Assembly (NCBI GenBank): GCA_013153865.1
Contig: JAADDR010000054.1
Coordinates: 1-43,980 of the forward strand
Length of the DNA stretch: 43,980 nt
Origin: Chlorobiota bacterium
GTDB lineage: Bacteria > Bacteroidota > Bacteroidia > Bacteroidales > JAADGE01
Reading direction: 5' to 3'
Below are positions 19,701-25,369 of this stretch, piece by piece. A program made the translations under genes and the position numbers. The notes beneath the pieces were generated by a model. The model was not told where the DNA came from. It saw nothing but the letters and a program-made list of their open reading frames with translations, and made no database searches. How positions within the stretch are numbered: the first letter of the stretch is position 1; each line of letters begins with the position of its first letter.

Positions 19701-21911
19701 GTTTATATCTCCTTCATTAATATTCAAAGGGTTATTATTTACTAACACCGGCACATCATTTACGGCATTAATCGTAATCGTAAAAGTTTGTGTCGGGCTT
19801 GTATCATCGCCTCCGTTTGCCGTTCCGCCGTCGTCGGTAAGATATATATCAACATTTGCAACTCCGTAAGCATCTGCAAGCGGAGTATAAGTTAAATCGC
19901 CGGTAGCGGGGTCAACATCAGGTTGAGCGGTAAATAAGCCGGCATTATCATTGGATAAGTGAAAAGTGAGATTTTGCGTAAGTTCCGGGTCTCCGTCATC
20001 AATATTTGTTGCCCAAGCATTTACCGTTTGCGCTCCTGCATCTTCGTTTATTGTTTGGTCTGCACCTTTTGTGAAGGAAGGTTCGCTGTTTACGGCATTT
20101 ACATTAATAGTCATCGTATATGTAGTGCTGAAGTCCGTTCCGTCATATACTCTGAAATTGAAACTTGTATAAGGGTTACCGTTTTCATCCGGATTAGGTC
20201 TGTATCTTAAAATATTCGAAGATATATCGGAAACATTTACGATATTTCCTGCCGCGAGCGGCGATTCCGAACCGTTAATTGTTCCGTCGCCGTCGGTATC
20301 AAGCCATAAATCGCCGAGTCCGGGAACTGTTGTTGTTTCCAATTGAGAGAAAGCATCTCCTTCAACATCGGCATATCCGAAGTCTGCTTCGGCGAAAGTA
20401 TAGAAAAGATTTTCCGGTGCGGAAACGGTATTATCGGCACCCGTAGGCGGGTCGTTAACTGCCGTAACGGTAATTGTAAATGTTTGAGAAGGACTTGTAT
20501 CATCGCCTCCGTTTGCCGTTCCGCCGTCGTCGGTAAGATAAACGGTTACGTTTGCAACTCCGTTTGCATTTGCCGCCGTAGTAAAAGTTAAATCGCCGGT
20601 AGCGGGGTCAACATCGGGTTGAACCGAAAAAAGCCCGTTATTATCGTTTGATACGTGAAATGTTAAAGTTTGCCCGGATTCATCCGGAGCTCCGGCATCT
20701 ATGGATGATGCCCATGCACTGAAAGTATATGCTCCGACATCTTCATTTACTGTTATATTTCCTCCTGCCGTAAAATAGGGTTCGCTGTTTACCGCCAATA
20801 CATCAATTGTCATTGTATATGTTGCGGTGCTGTATTGAGTTCCGTCATTAACTCTGAATTGGAAATACGTATATCCTGCACCGTTTTCATCAGGCAACGG
20901 CATATATTTCAGATATCCGGAATTAATATCGAATGCAGATACTACGTCGCTTGAAGCTAATGCCGTTTCCGAACCGTTTACCGTGCCGCTTCCGTCTGTA
21001 TCAAGCCACAGCGTGCCTTTTCCGGGAGCCGTGGTAACTTCTATATGGTCGAAAGCATCGCCTTCTACGTCGTTATATCCGAAATGCCCGGTAGCAAAAG
21101 TAACCGAGGCATTTTCGTAGCAAGAAACCGTATTGTCGGCACCCGTAGGCGGGTCGTTAACTGCATTTACGGTAATAGTAAAATTATAATGGCTGCTTTC
21201 GTCGTCGCCTCCGTTTGCCGTTCCGCCGTCGTCGGTGAGATATACGGTAACTGTTGCGGAACCGTTTTGGTCTGCTGCCGGAGTGTATGTTAAATCTCCG
21301 GTAACGGGGTCAACATCGGGTTGGGCGGAGAAAAGCCCGTTATTATCATTTGACACATGAAATGTTAAAGTTTGCCCCGATTCGTCAGCGGGTCCGGGGC
21401 TCATTGCCGCAGCCCATCCGCTTACCGTTTGCGGTCCTGCATCTTCGTTTACTGTTTGATTTGCACCGCTTGTAAAAGAAGGTTCGTCATTAACCGGAGT
21501 AATATCGAAAGTCATTGTGTAAGAAGAAGAACTCCAGCCGTCGTCTCCGTCGTAAACCCAAAAGTCGAAATCGTTATAAGAGTTTCCGTTATCGTCGGGA
21601 TCCGGTCTGAATTTAATTCGCGGTATATCTCCTTCGGGAATGTCTGTTGTGGAGGTTATTTCTTCTCCCGAGTCAATATCATTATCTCCGTCGGAGTCGT
21701 AAAATAATGTCCCCGAACTTCCGGAGAGCGGAGTTACTCTTACGGTAGTAAACGGGTCTCCGTCGGAGTCGCTGTAATTAAAATCTCCCGAGACAAAAAC
21801 ATAGTCGTTGTCTTCGAGAGCGGTTACCGTATTATCGGCTGCCGTAGGCAATTGAGCTTCAGCCGATAATCCGACAAGGGTAAACAGGAATAGAACAAAA
21901 AACTTTTTCAT
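7719..21911 (-). CDS. Giant secreted adhesin-like protein: signal peptide, cadherin-like pairs, He_PIG, PKD/Ig-like repeats (N-terminal 4730 aa)
   Basis: The ATG start at 21909-21911 begins a clear signal peptide, MKKFFVLFLFTLVGLSAEA. Residues ~26-720 are three copies of a ~233-aa unit of two cadherin-like/tandem-95-type domains (motifs NEDAG, LTDDGGTANGGDD, VNDPP). Residues ~720-830 are a further cadherin-like domain. Residues ~832-920 look like a He_PIG putative Ig domain (IPSWLTLTDNGDGTATLSGTPP). From ~922 onward come about 45 PKD/Ig-like repeats of ~85 aa with the pattern AGxDxxxC...GxGxWT...YNTxVxxLxxGxNxFRWTVxxGxCsxxDDVxIxNN. Two Cys per repeat suggest a disulfide in each. With the downstream part the protein would be ~5760 aa. 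The likely role is surface adhesion, matrix contact or gliding; this is inferred from architecture. Acidic cadherin-like loops (DTDGDG, DSDGDND) suggest calcium binding. No Shine-Dalgarno precedes the ATG, as is usual in this phylum. Stopped at 7719, it would lack its T9SS sorting domain. Confidence 0.88.
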   Translation of the reverse strand: MKKFFVLFLFTLVGLSAEAQLPTAADNTVTALEDNDYVFVSGDFNYSDSDGDPFTTVRVTPLSGSSGTLFYDSDGDNDIDSGEEITSTTDIPEGDIPRIKFRPDPDDNGNSYNDFDFWVYDGDDGWSSSSYTMTFDITPVNDEPSFTSGANQTVNEDAGPQTVSGWAAAMSPGPADESGQTLTFHVSNDNNGLFSAQPDVDPVTGDLTYTPAADQNGSATVTVYLTDDGGTANGGDDESSHYNFTITVNAVNDPPTGADNTVSCYENASVTFATGHFGYNDVEGDAFDHIEVTTAPGKGTLWLDTDGSGTVNGSETALASSDVVSAFDINSGYLKYMPLPDENGAGYTYFQFRVNDGTQYSTATYTMTIDVLAVNSEPYFTAGGNITVNEDVGAYTFSAWASSIDAGAPDESGQTLTFHVSNDNNGLFSVQPDVDPATGDLTFTTAANANGVANVTVYLTDDGGTANGGDDTSPSQTFTITVTAVNDPPTGADNTVSAPENLFYTFAEADFGYADVEGDAFSQLETTTVPGLGDLWLDTDGDGTINGSESPLAAGNIVNVSDISSNILRYRPNPDENGNPYTSFNFRVYDGTDFSTTYTMTINVNAVNSEPSFTKGADQTINEDAGAQTVNAWATNIDDGDPELTQNLTFHLSNDNAGLFTAQPDVDPATGDLTYTPLADAYGVANVDIYLTDDGGTANGGDDTSPTQTFTITINAVNDVPVLVNNNPLNINEGDINNIISNALLQVTDVDNTASEIVFTVTALPLHGTLSVSGTVLALNGTFTQADIDANALTYSHDGSEGTTDSFTFKVSDGSGGSISATDFNINITAVNDDPEFTSTPVTTGSENVLYTYSITTTDADGDPLTISAVTIPSWLTLTDNGDGTATLSGTPPSGAALNNSITISVSDGTSTVNQSWNLVITSGVTANAGVDDTTCVDNSYVLNGNQPPSGYTGTWSVIDGAGVFADPTLYNTLVTGLNSGLAPNNSNTFRWTLSNSDGSYQVWDDVVIVNNTVVASVTDITNVCGTNATLQADYALNPGETGLWTVEGSPSPVPVIANPTNRTTAVSGLNYNTNQFRWTVTKETCSDYAIMNVDVIEVWATAGAPAEICSEPFIVQGNDPAALGGTGVWTVGAGGGVFADATAPTTTVTGSNQDVVNTYIWTVTVNGCSAQASVDVQNNIPTTATITTPNPSTSCDGTYTIIATPADAADPDESGYWTTSTAGVVISDANNATTGVSNLQEGANLFTWHITNGTCPESTADLTVNYYYPPVVDAGLDDTICVNDYSLAATPLEAGETGLWSFTTGSGNIVNPNSNTTLVTNLQRGINVLQWTVSHDICSSDDIVTIYNMSVDAVISTTDPLISCTDPSPLITANNPSTQDIANPAVFANGFWTVQSGGSHIDNPLSWNTTVSNLDPGANNIIWTISNGICTDSDTITVINSIPTPADAGNDTIVCSTYLPNLNGSNYDATREIGFWRVIAGGATITDPTLANSSVSNLDYNCTPWTPDWWTNVNAVNVFEWVIRRGTCESTDQVRVLNGLPEAPDAGIDTTVCDNVVNLDALDEASCTQEHWWEQLPDVGTFYDPETGNVIPDNDTHMPFNTHVEPIQDGMTQFVWHKRNNFTDSQGNPIVCELTDTVEITSLGDFEDVQAGTNDAVCENYYTLNGTDPDTVFSSPPHVYNTTGEWTTIFGNGVFDDPTDHNTTVRDMAAYTNIYRWTIINHDLNCLMSDDVYIYSGRPSNADAGPDQEVCVDHTVLSANVPARYTDASWTVLTGGAHIVGNSCTFFACDALAQDLTSGLNTFLWTVTNEYTGPYAGYTDSNPLVCDLTDTLNVTYSGIVADAGADIYMCADTAQLSANVPAGATGIWFGGSGTFVSSGTNTSTLANDIVRGLSTGRNTFTWTLTNGICSNSDDIVVWNLLPPAPNADLDQTICDDSTSLNANNVTGHWYFEDPVPPNDIWQEGYYSGYWSAWPSGIVTFENTSLTNTSVTGIPQQTEVSFIWHSVHDFSDYVAGITRQCELTDTMTVFNNTVVAEAGSDGFVCGVEGPGATYNLGATQVNPPMSGYWSPVINPGPSVIVTPTLYNTLVTGMQNGDHIYSWNVSATHNGKTCSASDQVVVQVRIPTTSVVALPDSYEICEDYTTLQANVPIWGQGLWTEVPVPSGTIASPTDNVTNVTGIGLGTRYFVWTIDNDGCTSSDTITVFNNMVMSDADDRIGQDAILHGVADNDSAVCQDWYVLSATDPNIYNTGSAPFPTGQWSVFPGTVTFDNPTLYNTTVRNLNNVGSKISNLTWTITKGGCNASSTLDITNNEFTIDADVNTDPNLLETCDGDIILAAEQPGTVGGASGYWTIYSGGGTIQDPTLYNTAVTGIPKPNSVFEWHVTRFGCNASDLVQVDNNTVTSNAGPDFSVCTNTATLNGGVPANGETGQWFTTFGGGTVTTPTLYNSGVTNLAQGQNRFRWHIVKGNCSADDEVEIINNEPDDFTMEADKEVCGVNSTISVSPAPPIGTGIWSIYAGGASTIIVDPTDINTAVTGLQPGNNEFVWTVTNNGCSKSDNIVLTNNMVIAEAGLPQFVCADSTDLLAADPNLNFPYQGTGTWSVITGTSTVVNPTFYNSKVTNLTQGLNTFRWTMSLGGCSDSDDANVTNNAVYANASDQVVCTNSAVFDGNNPGSADGLWTLIGSSGSPVITDPTLNVSSVTNLGTGVNTFRWLVSNTAGCRDSIDITIDNGEFSTSAGPDQALCSSTATLGAQDHGAGYSGIWSVVAGGATVTVPTLYNSTVTGLTPGDNVFYWTVTDVVRGCTAIDSVKIINNLPTVATIVTPIPSDREVCTNSIAVEGTNPVFGTGVWTISTSPTGAYFTNSLNYQTTVNNLYPGNNVLTWTISNGTCTSQDQITVINNEVTAVAGADQMLCADNTNLNATDPSVIYPNQGTGIWTNTTGNTAVIVDPSVMTTQVTGLPIGTTTFTWTVTQGICSASDDVLITNNSVEAVATDLEECDGDFTLTGNDPSTYTGGSGYWEIVAGSGTITAPSTLYNTTVTGVPNGAVTTLRWTVTNGTCSDNTTITVTNNNFNLSAGTTQTICQNTATMNADDPLTGTGYWTVAAGAGTFSDISSNTAVVSGILQGTNTYTWTVNRNGCQNSADVDIINNSPSTALITGPADTETCDGTITLTANQPVPYYGDNRFWSVISGGGTFVDASDSYIMNVTGLTPGDNIFKWTIERGSCAPSEDIITITNNEVAAVAGPDQTLCTDNTVLNATDPSVIYPGQGTGYWTDLSGSSAIIQNSLLTNTQVSALQSGTTTFQWTVTKGNCSASDLVQIINNSVTAVASDLSECDGDFTLTGNDPASFGGTGYWEIIAGGGTVTAPSTLYNTTITGVPNGSTTTLKWTVDNGTCNDNTTITVTNNNFDLSAGPDVSDCVDSYTFNADDPAPGTGYWTLIGGSGIISNSTQYNATVTGLAQGDNVFRWTVTRDICTNYDDITIENTNPDIAVITAPGPANREVCTSSVVLQGNVPSYGTGLWSLNTGNGTFANPTNYQTLVTGLDPGVNIFTWTISNGSCSSSADVTIINNIVAAEAGPDQLLCADTTTLNATPVTAMYPFQGTGYWTYMGIGGVVIDNSLSETTRISGLPNGNNTFRWTVTKGSCSVYDDVVIVNRSVSATAADALTCDGNITLTGNNPAPGENGIWTTFTPGVTFDDVTLYNTDAHNLAEGNNTFVWTIDNGDCSDDANITVTYVNPVANAGATQDLCDNFTYMGANNPAPGSGVWSVVTGSGTFTDISSNGTYVSDIGQGTNIYRWTVTESGCTNYDDVTINNNLPVVNAGPDQSTCVDNVTLSGNSPAAGETGAWTQTGGITAVITNSTLPNTTVTGLSNGSAIFTWTVTNASCSAEDQVTITFNDVVADAGTDMSTCDGTASLMAADPYPGTGYWEAIGSGTFANASMFNTTVSGLAPGPNTLRWHQSYAGCSDYDDVVVTNNEVFVNAGLDQDLCSDNTTLAGNNPGSASGIWTRSGGSGVITNPTFYNSTVTGLSKGVNIFTWTITEGACSNSDEVIINNNEITDVNAGVDRSICGTSTTLAALAPHTGESGLWTVAGGTASFINDTQYNTDVIGLVQGDNRLVWTLSNGTCSAADTVVITNLSPTVALVSPDVEICSSVYTLVGNAPGSGETGIWTKEFGATATIADPTSNITTAYDIGSGSNTFRWTISNSVCSTYDDIVIDNNTITTDAGLDASLCTDTAVLSADNPAPGTGIWTIVNSAGTPVFDNATLYNTVVRNLASGSNIFKWTATKGGCSAWDVVTISNDTPTPADAGADQTVCDGTVVLSGNNPSVGEGIWTRLGGAGIIANPSNYNTLVTGLGSGGNTFRWTVTEGICESYDDVLIMNELVFASAGMDDEICGSDYPALNGNQPGAGETGMWTVTGGSGIFADPTLYNTSVSGLSGGENRLTWTVTRGTCSNSDDVSIYDNTPSPATVSSDQEICLDYTVISGNPPTTGSGVWTVAAGSGIFDNSTGNTTTVRNIGPDINQYRWTISNGTCTSSAIVTVTNNSVSAVVGDSISVCGTTAYLNGNEPQSGESGVWTVAAGTGIITNTALYNTEVTNLNKGENKFRWTISNGTCSDYADLVVTNNLYDASASVAGPNVICTDSADLLGNIPVQGCTGAWSIWAGGGSFDDPTSPTARVYGLLKGDNTLRWTITKEGCSNYDDVVITNNMVEALAGADVITC
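10443..15535 (-). repeat. Higher-order tandem repeat: units of four PKD-like domains (~1.0 kb)
   Basis: Within the array every fourth repeat is most alike. Repeats 23, 27 and 31 share (DPSVI)YPxQGTGxWT. Repeats 24, 28 and 32 share CDGxxTLTGNxP, and repeat 16 has CDGDIILAAEQP. Repeats 25 and 33 share GTFxDISSN. The first conserved Cys codon of the equivalent repeats 14, 18, 22, 26 and 30 falls near 15492, 14425, 13410, 12405 and 11388, giving steps of 1067, 1015, 1005 and 1017 bases. This pattern fits amplification of a four-repeat block rather than single repeats. The three promoter-distal units (22-33) show it most clearly. Confidence 0.75.
19758..21838 (-). repeat. Three tandem copies of a ~233-aa cadherin-like domain pair
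   Basis: Copies begin at DNTVTALED, DNTVSCYEN and DNTVSAPEN, about 700 bases apart. The DNA stretch cgcctccgtttgccgttccg recurs at 19808, 20504 and 21206, giving steps of 696 and 702. A run of nearly 30 identical bases around acccgtaggcgggtcgtt joins copies 1/2 and 2/3. Such DNA identity implies recent duplication or gene conversion. Confidence 0.85.
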
Positions 21912-22222
21912 GTGTCTGTTTTTATAATTTTATTTAAAATTTTATCTTAAAATAAGGTTAAATTAATATTTAACCGAGCATTAATATACACATACAATAC
22001 GCTCATAATCAATCAATTATCATAGAAACAGATTGAAATTCACGTATTTATCGCAAATCAATTACATTTACAAGACTTTATAAGAAGTCAAATAGTTGCA
22101 TTAACTTGCAGAATATCATAATTTTTTTTAAAGCAAAAAGTATTCCTTTTATTTTACTTTATTTTGCTTAAAAATTAATTCCGAAATATATATCTTTTTT
22201 TACATTTGTAAAAACTTTTTTC
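21912..22222. other. AT-rich intergenic region between divergent genes
   Basis: This 311-base stretch separates the divergent starts of the giant adhesin gene (-) and the GNAT gene (+). It is very AT-rich and must hold both promoters. I found no convincing ORF, RNA gene or strong hairpin. A promoter-like element near its right edge is listed separately; no good -7 motif was found for the adhesin gene. Confidence 0.6.
22201..22208 (+). promoter_or_regulatory. Possible Bacteroidota -7 element (TACATTTG)
   Basis: TACATTTG matches the Bacteroidota -7 consensus TAnnTTTG and lies 14 bases before the ATG of the GNAT gene. No TTG was seen at the expected -33 distance, and the resulting leader would be very short, so support is weak. 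Confidence 0.3.
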
Positions 22223-22744
22223 ATGAAAATGCTTGAAAATTCGGTTGTTAAACTAAGAGGTTTAGAGCAAAGCGATATTGATTTTCTTTATGAAACGGAA
22301 AATGATATCAGCTTATGGGAAGTAAGTAATACGGTTAAGCCTTACTCGAAATATGTTTTAGAACATTATTTAAAAAATTCACATCTTGATATTTTTACGG
22401 TAAAGCAGGTTCGTCTTGCCGTAGAGAGTGTAAACGACGGCAGTTTTGCAGGTTTTGCGGAGTTGTTTGATTACGAACCTGTTCATATGCGCGCAGGTAT
22501 CGGAATAGTTATAAAAGAATCGGAAAGGAGGAAAAGATATGCCGAAAATACTTTAGATCTTATAAAAGTATATTGTAAGGATATTTTGCGGCTTAATCAG
22601 ATATACTGCAATATAGGCGCCGATAATCATATAAGCATCAGATTATTCGAGAAGTCGGGATTTGAATATTCGGGAATAAAAAAACAATGGCTTAATACTT
22701 CCGAAGGGTTTAAAGATGTTTTATTTTATCAGTATTTTTTTTAA
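22223..22744 (+). CDS. GNAT family N-acetyltransferase (RimJ/RimL/SpeG type)
   Basis: This 173-aa protein has the layout of the Acetyltransf_3 group: an N-terminal VVKLRGLEQSDIDFLYETEND, a central beta-strand AGIGIVIKESERRKRYAENTLDLIK where acetyl-CoA binds, and IGADNHISIRLFEKSGFEYSG, the usual end of the fold. Relatives acetylate the amino group of ribosomal proteins, polyamines or antibiotics; the substrate here is unknown. It begins with ATG, with no Shine-Dalgarno. Its last 35 bases overlap, tail to tail, the end of the next gene on the other strand. It has no operon partner. Confidence 0.85.
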   Translation: MKMLENSVVKLRGLEQSDIDFLYETENDISLWEVSNTVKPYSKYVLEHYLKNSHLDIFTVKQVRLAVESVNDGSFAGFAELFDYEPVHMRAGIGIVIKESERRKRYAENTLDLIKVYCKDILRLNQIYCNIGADNHISIRLFEKSGFEYSGIKKQWLNTSEGFKDVLFYQYFF

Positions 22745-23312
22745 ATATTATGTTGTCATAATCTTTTTCGGTAATTGATTTATCCAATCTTTTGCCGAAA
22801 ATTACCGTTAAAATCAAAGTAATGTCGTTTATATAAGGTTTACCGCAATATTCAAGTTTTACGAACTGTTTTAGTTCAGAATAATTAGAATAATAAAATT
22901 CCGAGAATCGTAATATTAGTTTGTCTTTTTTAATCAGCCATACAGCTTCGAATTTTCGACTGTCGGACTTTTCGTCAACGGTTATAAAGCAGGTAAAATA
23001 ATTCCATTTAAATTTTTTACGTTTTGATTTAAAAAGAATATTTATGACTTCAATACCTTCTTCGTCAATATTTATTATTTTGATTTGCGTAAAAATTATA
23101 AATAAGAATAAGGTAAAAACTGCCGCAAATATTAAAAACATCAAAAAATTTTCATTGCCGAAATAAAAATCCCCGCCGGAAAAGAATTTATAAGCAAAAT
23201 ATACTGCCGCCGCAAAGTATAATATTGTCGAAGCATATATTAAAATAATATTAAACGAGAATTTAAATTTTGATTTAATTGTATAATTTGCTATTCTGTT
23301 AAAGTGTTCCAT
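22710..23312 (-). CDS. Two-helix membrane protein with possible PH-like cytoplasmic domain
   Basis: I do not recognise a named family for this 200-aa protein. Two hydrophobic helices are clear, at about residues 18-42 (FNIILIYASTILYFAAAVYFAYKFF) and 52-72 (FLMFLIFAAVFTLFLFIIF). They are followed by a short-beta-strand region, IKIINIDEEGIEVINILFKSKRKKFKWNYFTCFITV, whose layout resembles the bacterial PH-like domains behind paired TM segments. That likeness is inference. The ATG start overlaps the end of the upstream lipoprotein gene by 22 bases, so the two are probably co-transcribed and translationally coupled. It ends TAA and runs 35 bases into the convergent GNAT gene. Confidence 0.65.
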   Translation of the reverse strand: MEHFNRIANYTIKSKFKFSFNIILIYASTILYFAAAVYFAYKFFSGGDFYFGNENFLMFLIFAAVFTLFLFIIFTQIKIINIDEEGIEVINILFKSKRKKFKWNYFTCFITVDEKSDSRKFEAVWLIKKDKLILRFSEFYYSNYSELKQFVKLEYCGKPYINDITLILTVIFGKRLDKSITEKDYDNIIFKKNTDKIKHL

Positions 23313-24154
23313 ATTTCGATATCGTCAATCCATTGATGTTTAGGATTAGAGTTTCCGTATATTTGTCCTAACATTATAAATTCGAGCGGTTTGTCATTAC
23401 CCGTAAATGATCCCGTATATCGTGCCACAGTTTTTCCGTTAACTCTCCATAATGCCGTACCGTCTTCATCTTCGCTCCAATGCCAGTAAAATTCGTTTAC
23501 GAACCATTTGTTTACCGGCACCGGGATATTTCTGTTATCCTTTTCCCAAACCGGTGTATCCGGATTTTTATCGCCCTGAAAATGCCAATACGGAATACCG
23601 TCATCATCGGTATATATAAAAGAAATCAGTCTGAAACCTTTACCTTCGGCATAATCTTTCGATTTCCACTCGAAATAAGTTCTCCACATATTCGGTTTAA
23701 ATAAACTTGCACTGTCTAACTTTATTCTGAATTTCACATATAAATCTGCGGTTCCGTCTTTTATGTTCAATATTTCGTAAGGGCATTGAGTTACTCCGGA
23801 ATTATAATTTTCTTGTTGATAAAGAGCTTTAGTCTGTTTGCCGTCATATCCTGTTACCGTTTGCAATTCGGCAAAGACAGCATTATGATTATCATCGTCG
23901 ATATAATGCAAAGCGCTGCTTTCGGCTCCGAGAATGCTTAGAGGCCAATAGAATCCGGTTACCGTATCTTTGCCTCTTATAAATCGGTAATCTTCATTGC
24001 CGGCATAAGCAACGGTATCAATATAAACATTGCCTTCAAAACCGGATTTAAACAGTAATACCGGTTCGGGAGTAACATAAGAATCGTCTTTATCGCAAGC
24101 CGGTATCATTAAAATCGAGTATAAAACAAAAAAACAACCTGCCGCCTTCCTCAT
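23291..24154 (-). CDS. Surface lipoprotein, concanavalin A-like / polysaccharide lyase-like fold
   Basis: I place the start at the ATG at 24152-24154 rather than the TTG at 24166. This gives a 287-aa protein with a compact lipoprotein signal, MRKAAGCFFVLYSILMIPAC, Cys20 being lipidated. After the Cys comes DKDD, which fits the K-(D/E)2 type export signal that sends Bacteroidota lipoproteins to the cell surface. The body is rich in aromatic beta-strand motifs (KFRIKLDS, YFEWKS, NEFYWHWSEDEDGTALWRVNGKTVARY, QWIDDIEIWNT). These resemble carbohydrate-active concanavalin-like proteins such as heparin-lyase-I/PL14-type families. Family assignment and catalytic activity are uncertain. It ends TAG and overlaps the next gene by 22 bases. 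Confidence 0.72.
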   Translation of the reverse strand: MRKAAGCFFVLYSILMIPACDKDDSYVTPEPVLLFKSGFEGNVYIDTVAYAGNEDYRFIRGKDTVTGFYWPLSILGAESSALHYIDDDNHNAVFAELQTVTGYDGKQTKALYQQENYNSGVTQCPYEILNIKDGTADLYVKFRIKLDSASLFKPNMWRTYFEWKSKDYAEGKGFRLISFIYTDDDGIPYWHFQGDKNPDTPVWEKDNRNIPVPVNKWFVNEFYWHWSEDEDGTALWRVNGKTVARYTGSFTGNDKPLEFIMLGQIYGNSNPKHQWIDDIEIWNTLTE

Positions 24155-24308
24155 AAAAACAATCAATTTTAGTAAATTATTATCTTAATAACTTCAAAAT
24201 AATAACATATATTGTTATCAAACATTTTTATTTATTTGGCATAATCATCTAAAAAATATAATTTCGGCTTTTGTTAAAAACAGAATAAATCATTAAACTA
24301 ATTTATAA

Positions 24309-25178
24309 ATGAGCGTATTAGTAAATAAAAATTCAAAAGTTATAGTTCAGGGATTTACCGGAAGCGAAGGAACTTTTCATGCACAGCAGATGATTGAATA
24401 CGGCACAAACGTTGTCGGAGGGGTAACTCCCGGAAAAGGCGGACAGTTCAGATTAGACAAACCTATTTTCAATACGGTTGAAGAAGCCGTAAAAGAAACC
24501 GGAGCAGACGTATCTATTATTTTCGTACCGCCTGCATTTGCCGCCGATGCGATTATGGAAGCCGCAAATGCGGGAATAAAAGTAATTGTTGCAATTACCG
24601 AAGGTATTCCTACCGCCGACATGGTAAAAGTGAAAGAATATTTAAAAGACAAAGATACTACATTAATAGGTCCGAACTGCCCGGGGATTATTACTGCCGA
24701 AGAAGCAAAAATAGGCATTATGCCGGGCTTCATATTTAAAAAAGGGAGCGTAGGGATTGTATCAAAATCCGGAACATTAACTTACGAAGCCGTTGACCAA
24801 ATAACAAAAGCCGGATTAGGACAAACAACGGCAATAGGTATAGGCGGCGACCCCATAATAGGAACTTCCACACTCGATGCAATAAAACTTTTTGAAGCCG
24901 ACCCTGAAACCAAAGGCATAGTAATGATAGGCGAAATAGGCGGAAACATGGAAGCCGAAGCCGCAGAATGGATAAAAGAACACGGCACAAAACCCGTAGT
25001 AGGATTTATTGCCGGCGAAACGGCACCCAAAGGGAAACGAATGGGGCATGCAGGTGCAATTATCGGCGGAAAAGCAGATACCGCACAAGCAAAAAAACAA
25101 ATATTAAGAGAGTGCGGAGTGCATGTTGTAGATTCGCCCGCCGATATAGGAAGCAAAATGGCGGAACTTTTAAAGTAA
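24309..25178 (+). CDS. sucD: Succinyl-CoA ligase, alpha subunit
   Basis: SucD catalyses the reversible conversion of succinyl-CoA to succinate with nucleotide triphosphate formation in the TCA cycle, together with the beta subunit SucC. The 289-aa length is normal. The CoA-binding Rossmann domain opens with [19 protein letters not shown]. Next come [19 protein letters not shown] and the ligase domain [13 protein letters not shown]. The phosphorylated His lies in RMGHAGA (about residue 247). The ATG start matches the conserved N-terminus. sucC is not within this window, so the subunits are probably encoded apart. A terminator follows, so it is a single-gene unit. Confidence 0.96.
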   Translation: MSVLVNKNSKVIVQGFTGSEGTFHAQQMIEYGTNVVGGVTPGKGGQFRLDKPIFNTVEEAVKETGADVSIIFVPPAFAADAIMEAANAGIKVIVAITEGIPTADMVKVKEYLKDKDTTLIGPNCPGIITAEEAKIGIMPGFIFKKGSVGIVSKSGTLTYEAVDQITKAGLGQTTAIGIGGDPIIGTSTLDAIKLFEADPETKGIVMIGEIGGNMEAEAAEWIKEHGTKPVVGFIAGETAPKGKRMGHAGAIIGGKADTAQAKKQILRECGVHVVDSPADIGSKMAELLK

Positions 25179-25203
25179 TTTTAACTCAAAATAAATCGAA
25201 TAT

Positions 25204-25235
25204 TCCCTGCGTAATATTTGCGCGGGGATTTTTTT
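25204..25235 (+). terminator. Rho-independent terminator after sucD
   Basis: The stem TCCCTGCG / CGCGGGGA (one T-G wobble) with a nine-base AT-rich loop is followed directly by seven T residues. It lies 25 bases after the sucD stop. Confidence 0.75.
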
Positions 25236-25322
25236 GCATTCTCGATGAGTTCGTTTTCAGGTTTATTCCGTAAAACATAATCGAATATGTTTTATGACAT
25301 ATGTAAATACTTTTATAATTCT

Positions 25323-25330
25323 TAAGTTTG
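25323..25330 (+). promoter_or_regulatory. Possible -7 promoter element for fumC (TAAGTTTG)
   Basis: TAAGTTTG matches TAnnTTTG and lies 40 bases before the fumC ATG, downstream of the sucD terminator, where a separate promoter is needed. No clear -33 TTG is visible. Confidence 0.4.
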
Positions 25331-25369
25331 AAGTTAATTTGATTCTTTAAAATCTTTAATTCTAAAGTT

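Noticed and set aside
4623-21911. CRISPR-like or satellite repeat array
   Set aside because: The regular DNA periodicity is fully explained by an open reading frame encoding protein repeats; there are no short direct repeats with unique spacers.
24155-24166. TTG start at 24166 for the lipoprotein
   Set aside because: The ATG four codons later begins a standard lipoprotein signal with positive n-region (MRKAAG).
24377-25156. Minus-strand ORFs opposite sucD and fumC
   Set aside because: They are codon-bias shadows of strongly conserved enzymes and carry no recognisable domains.
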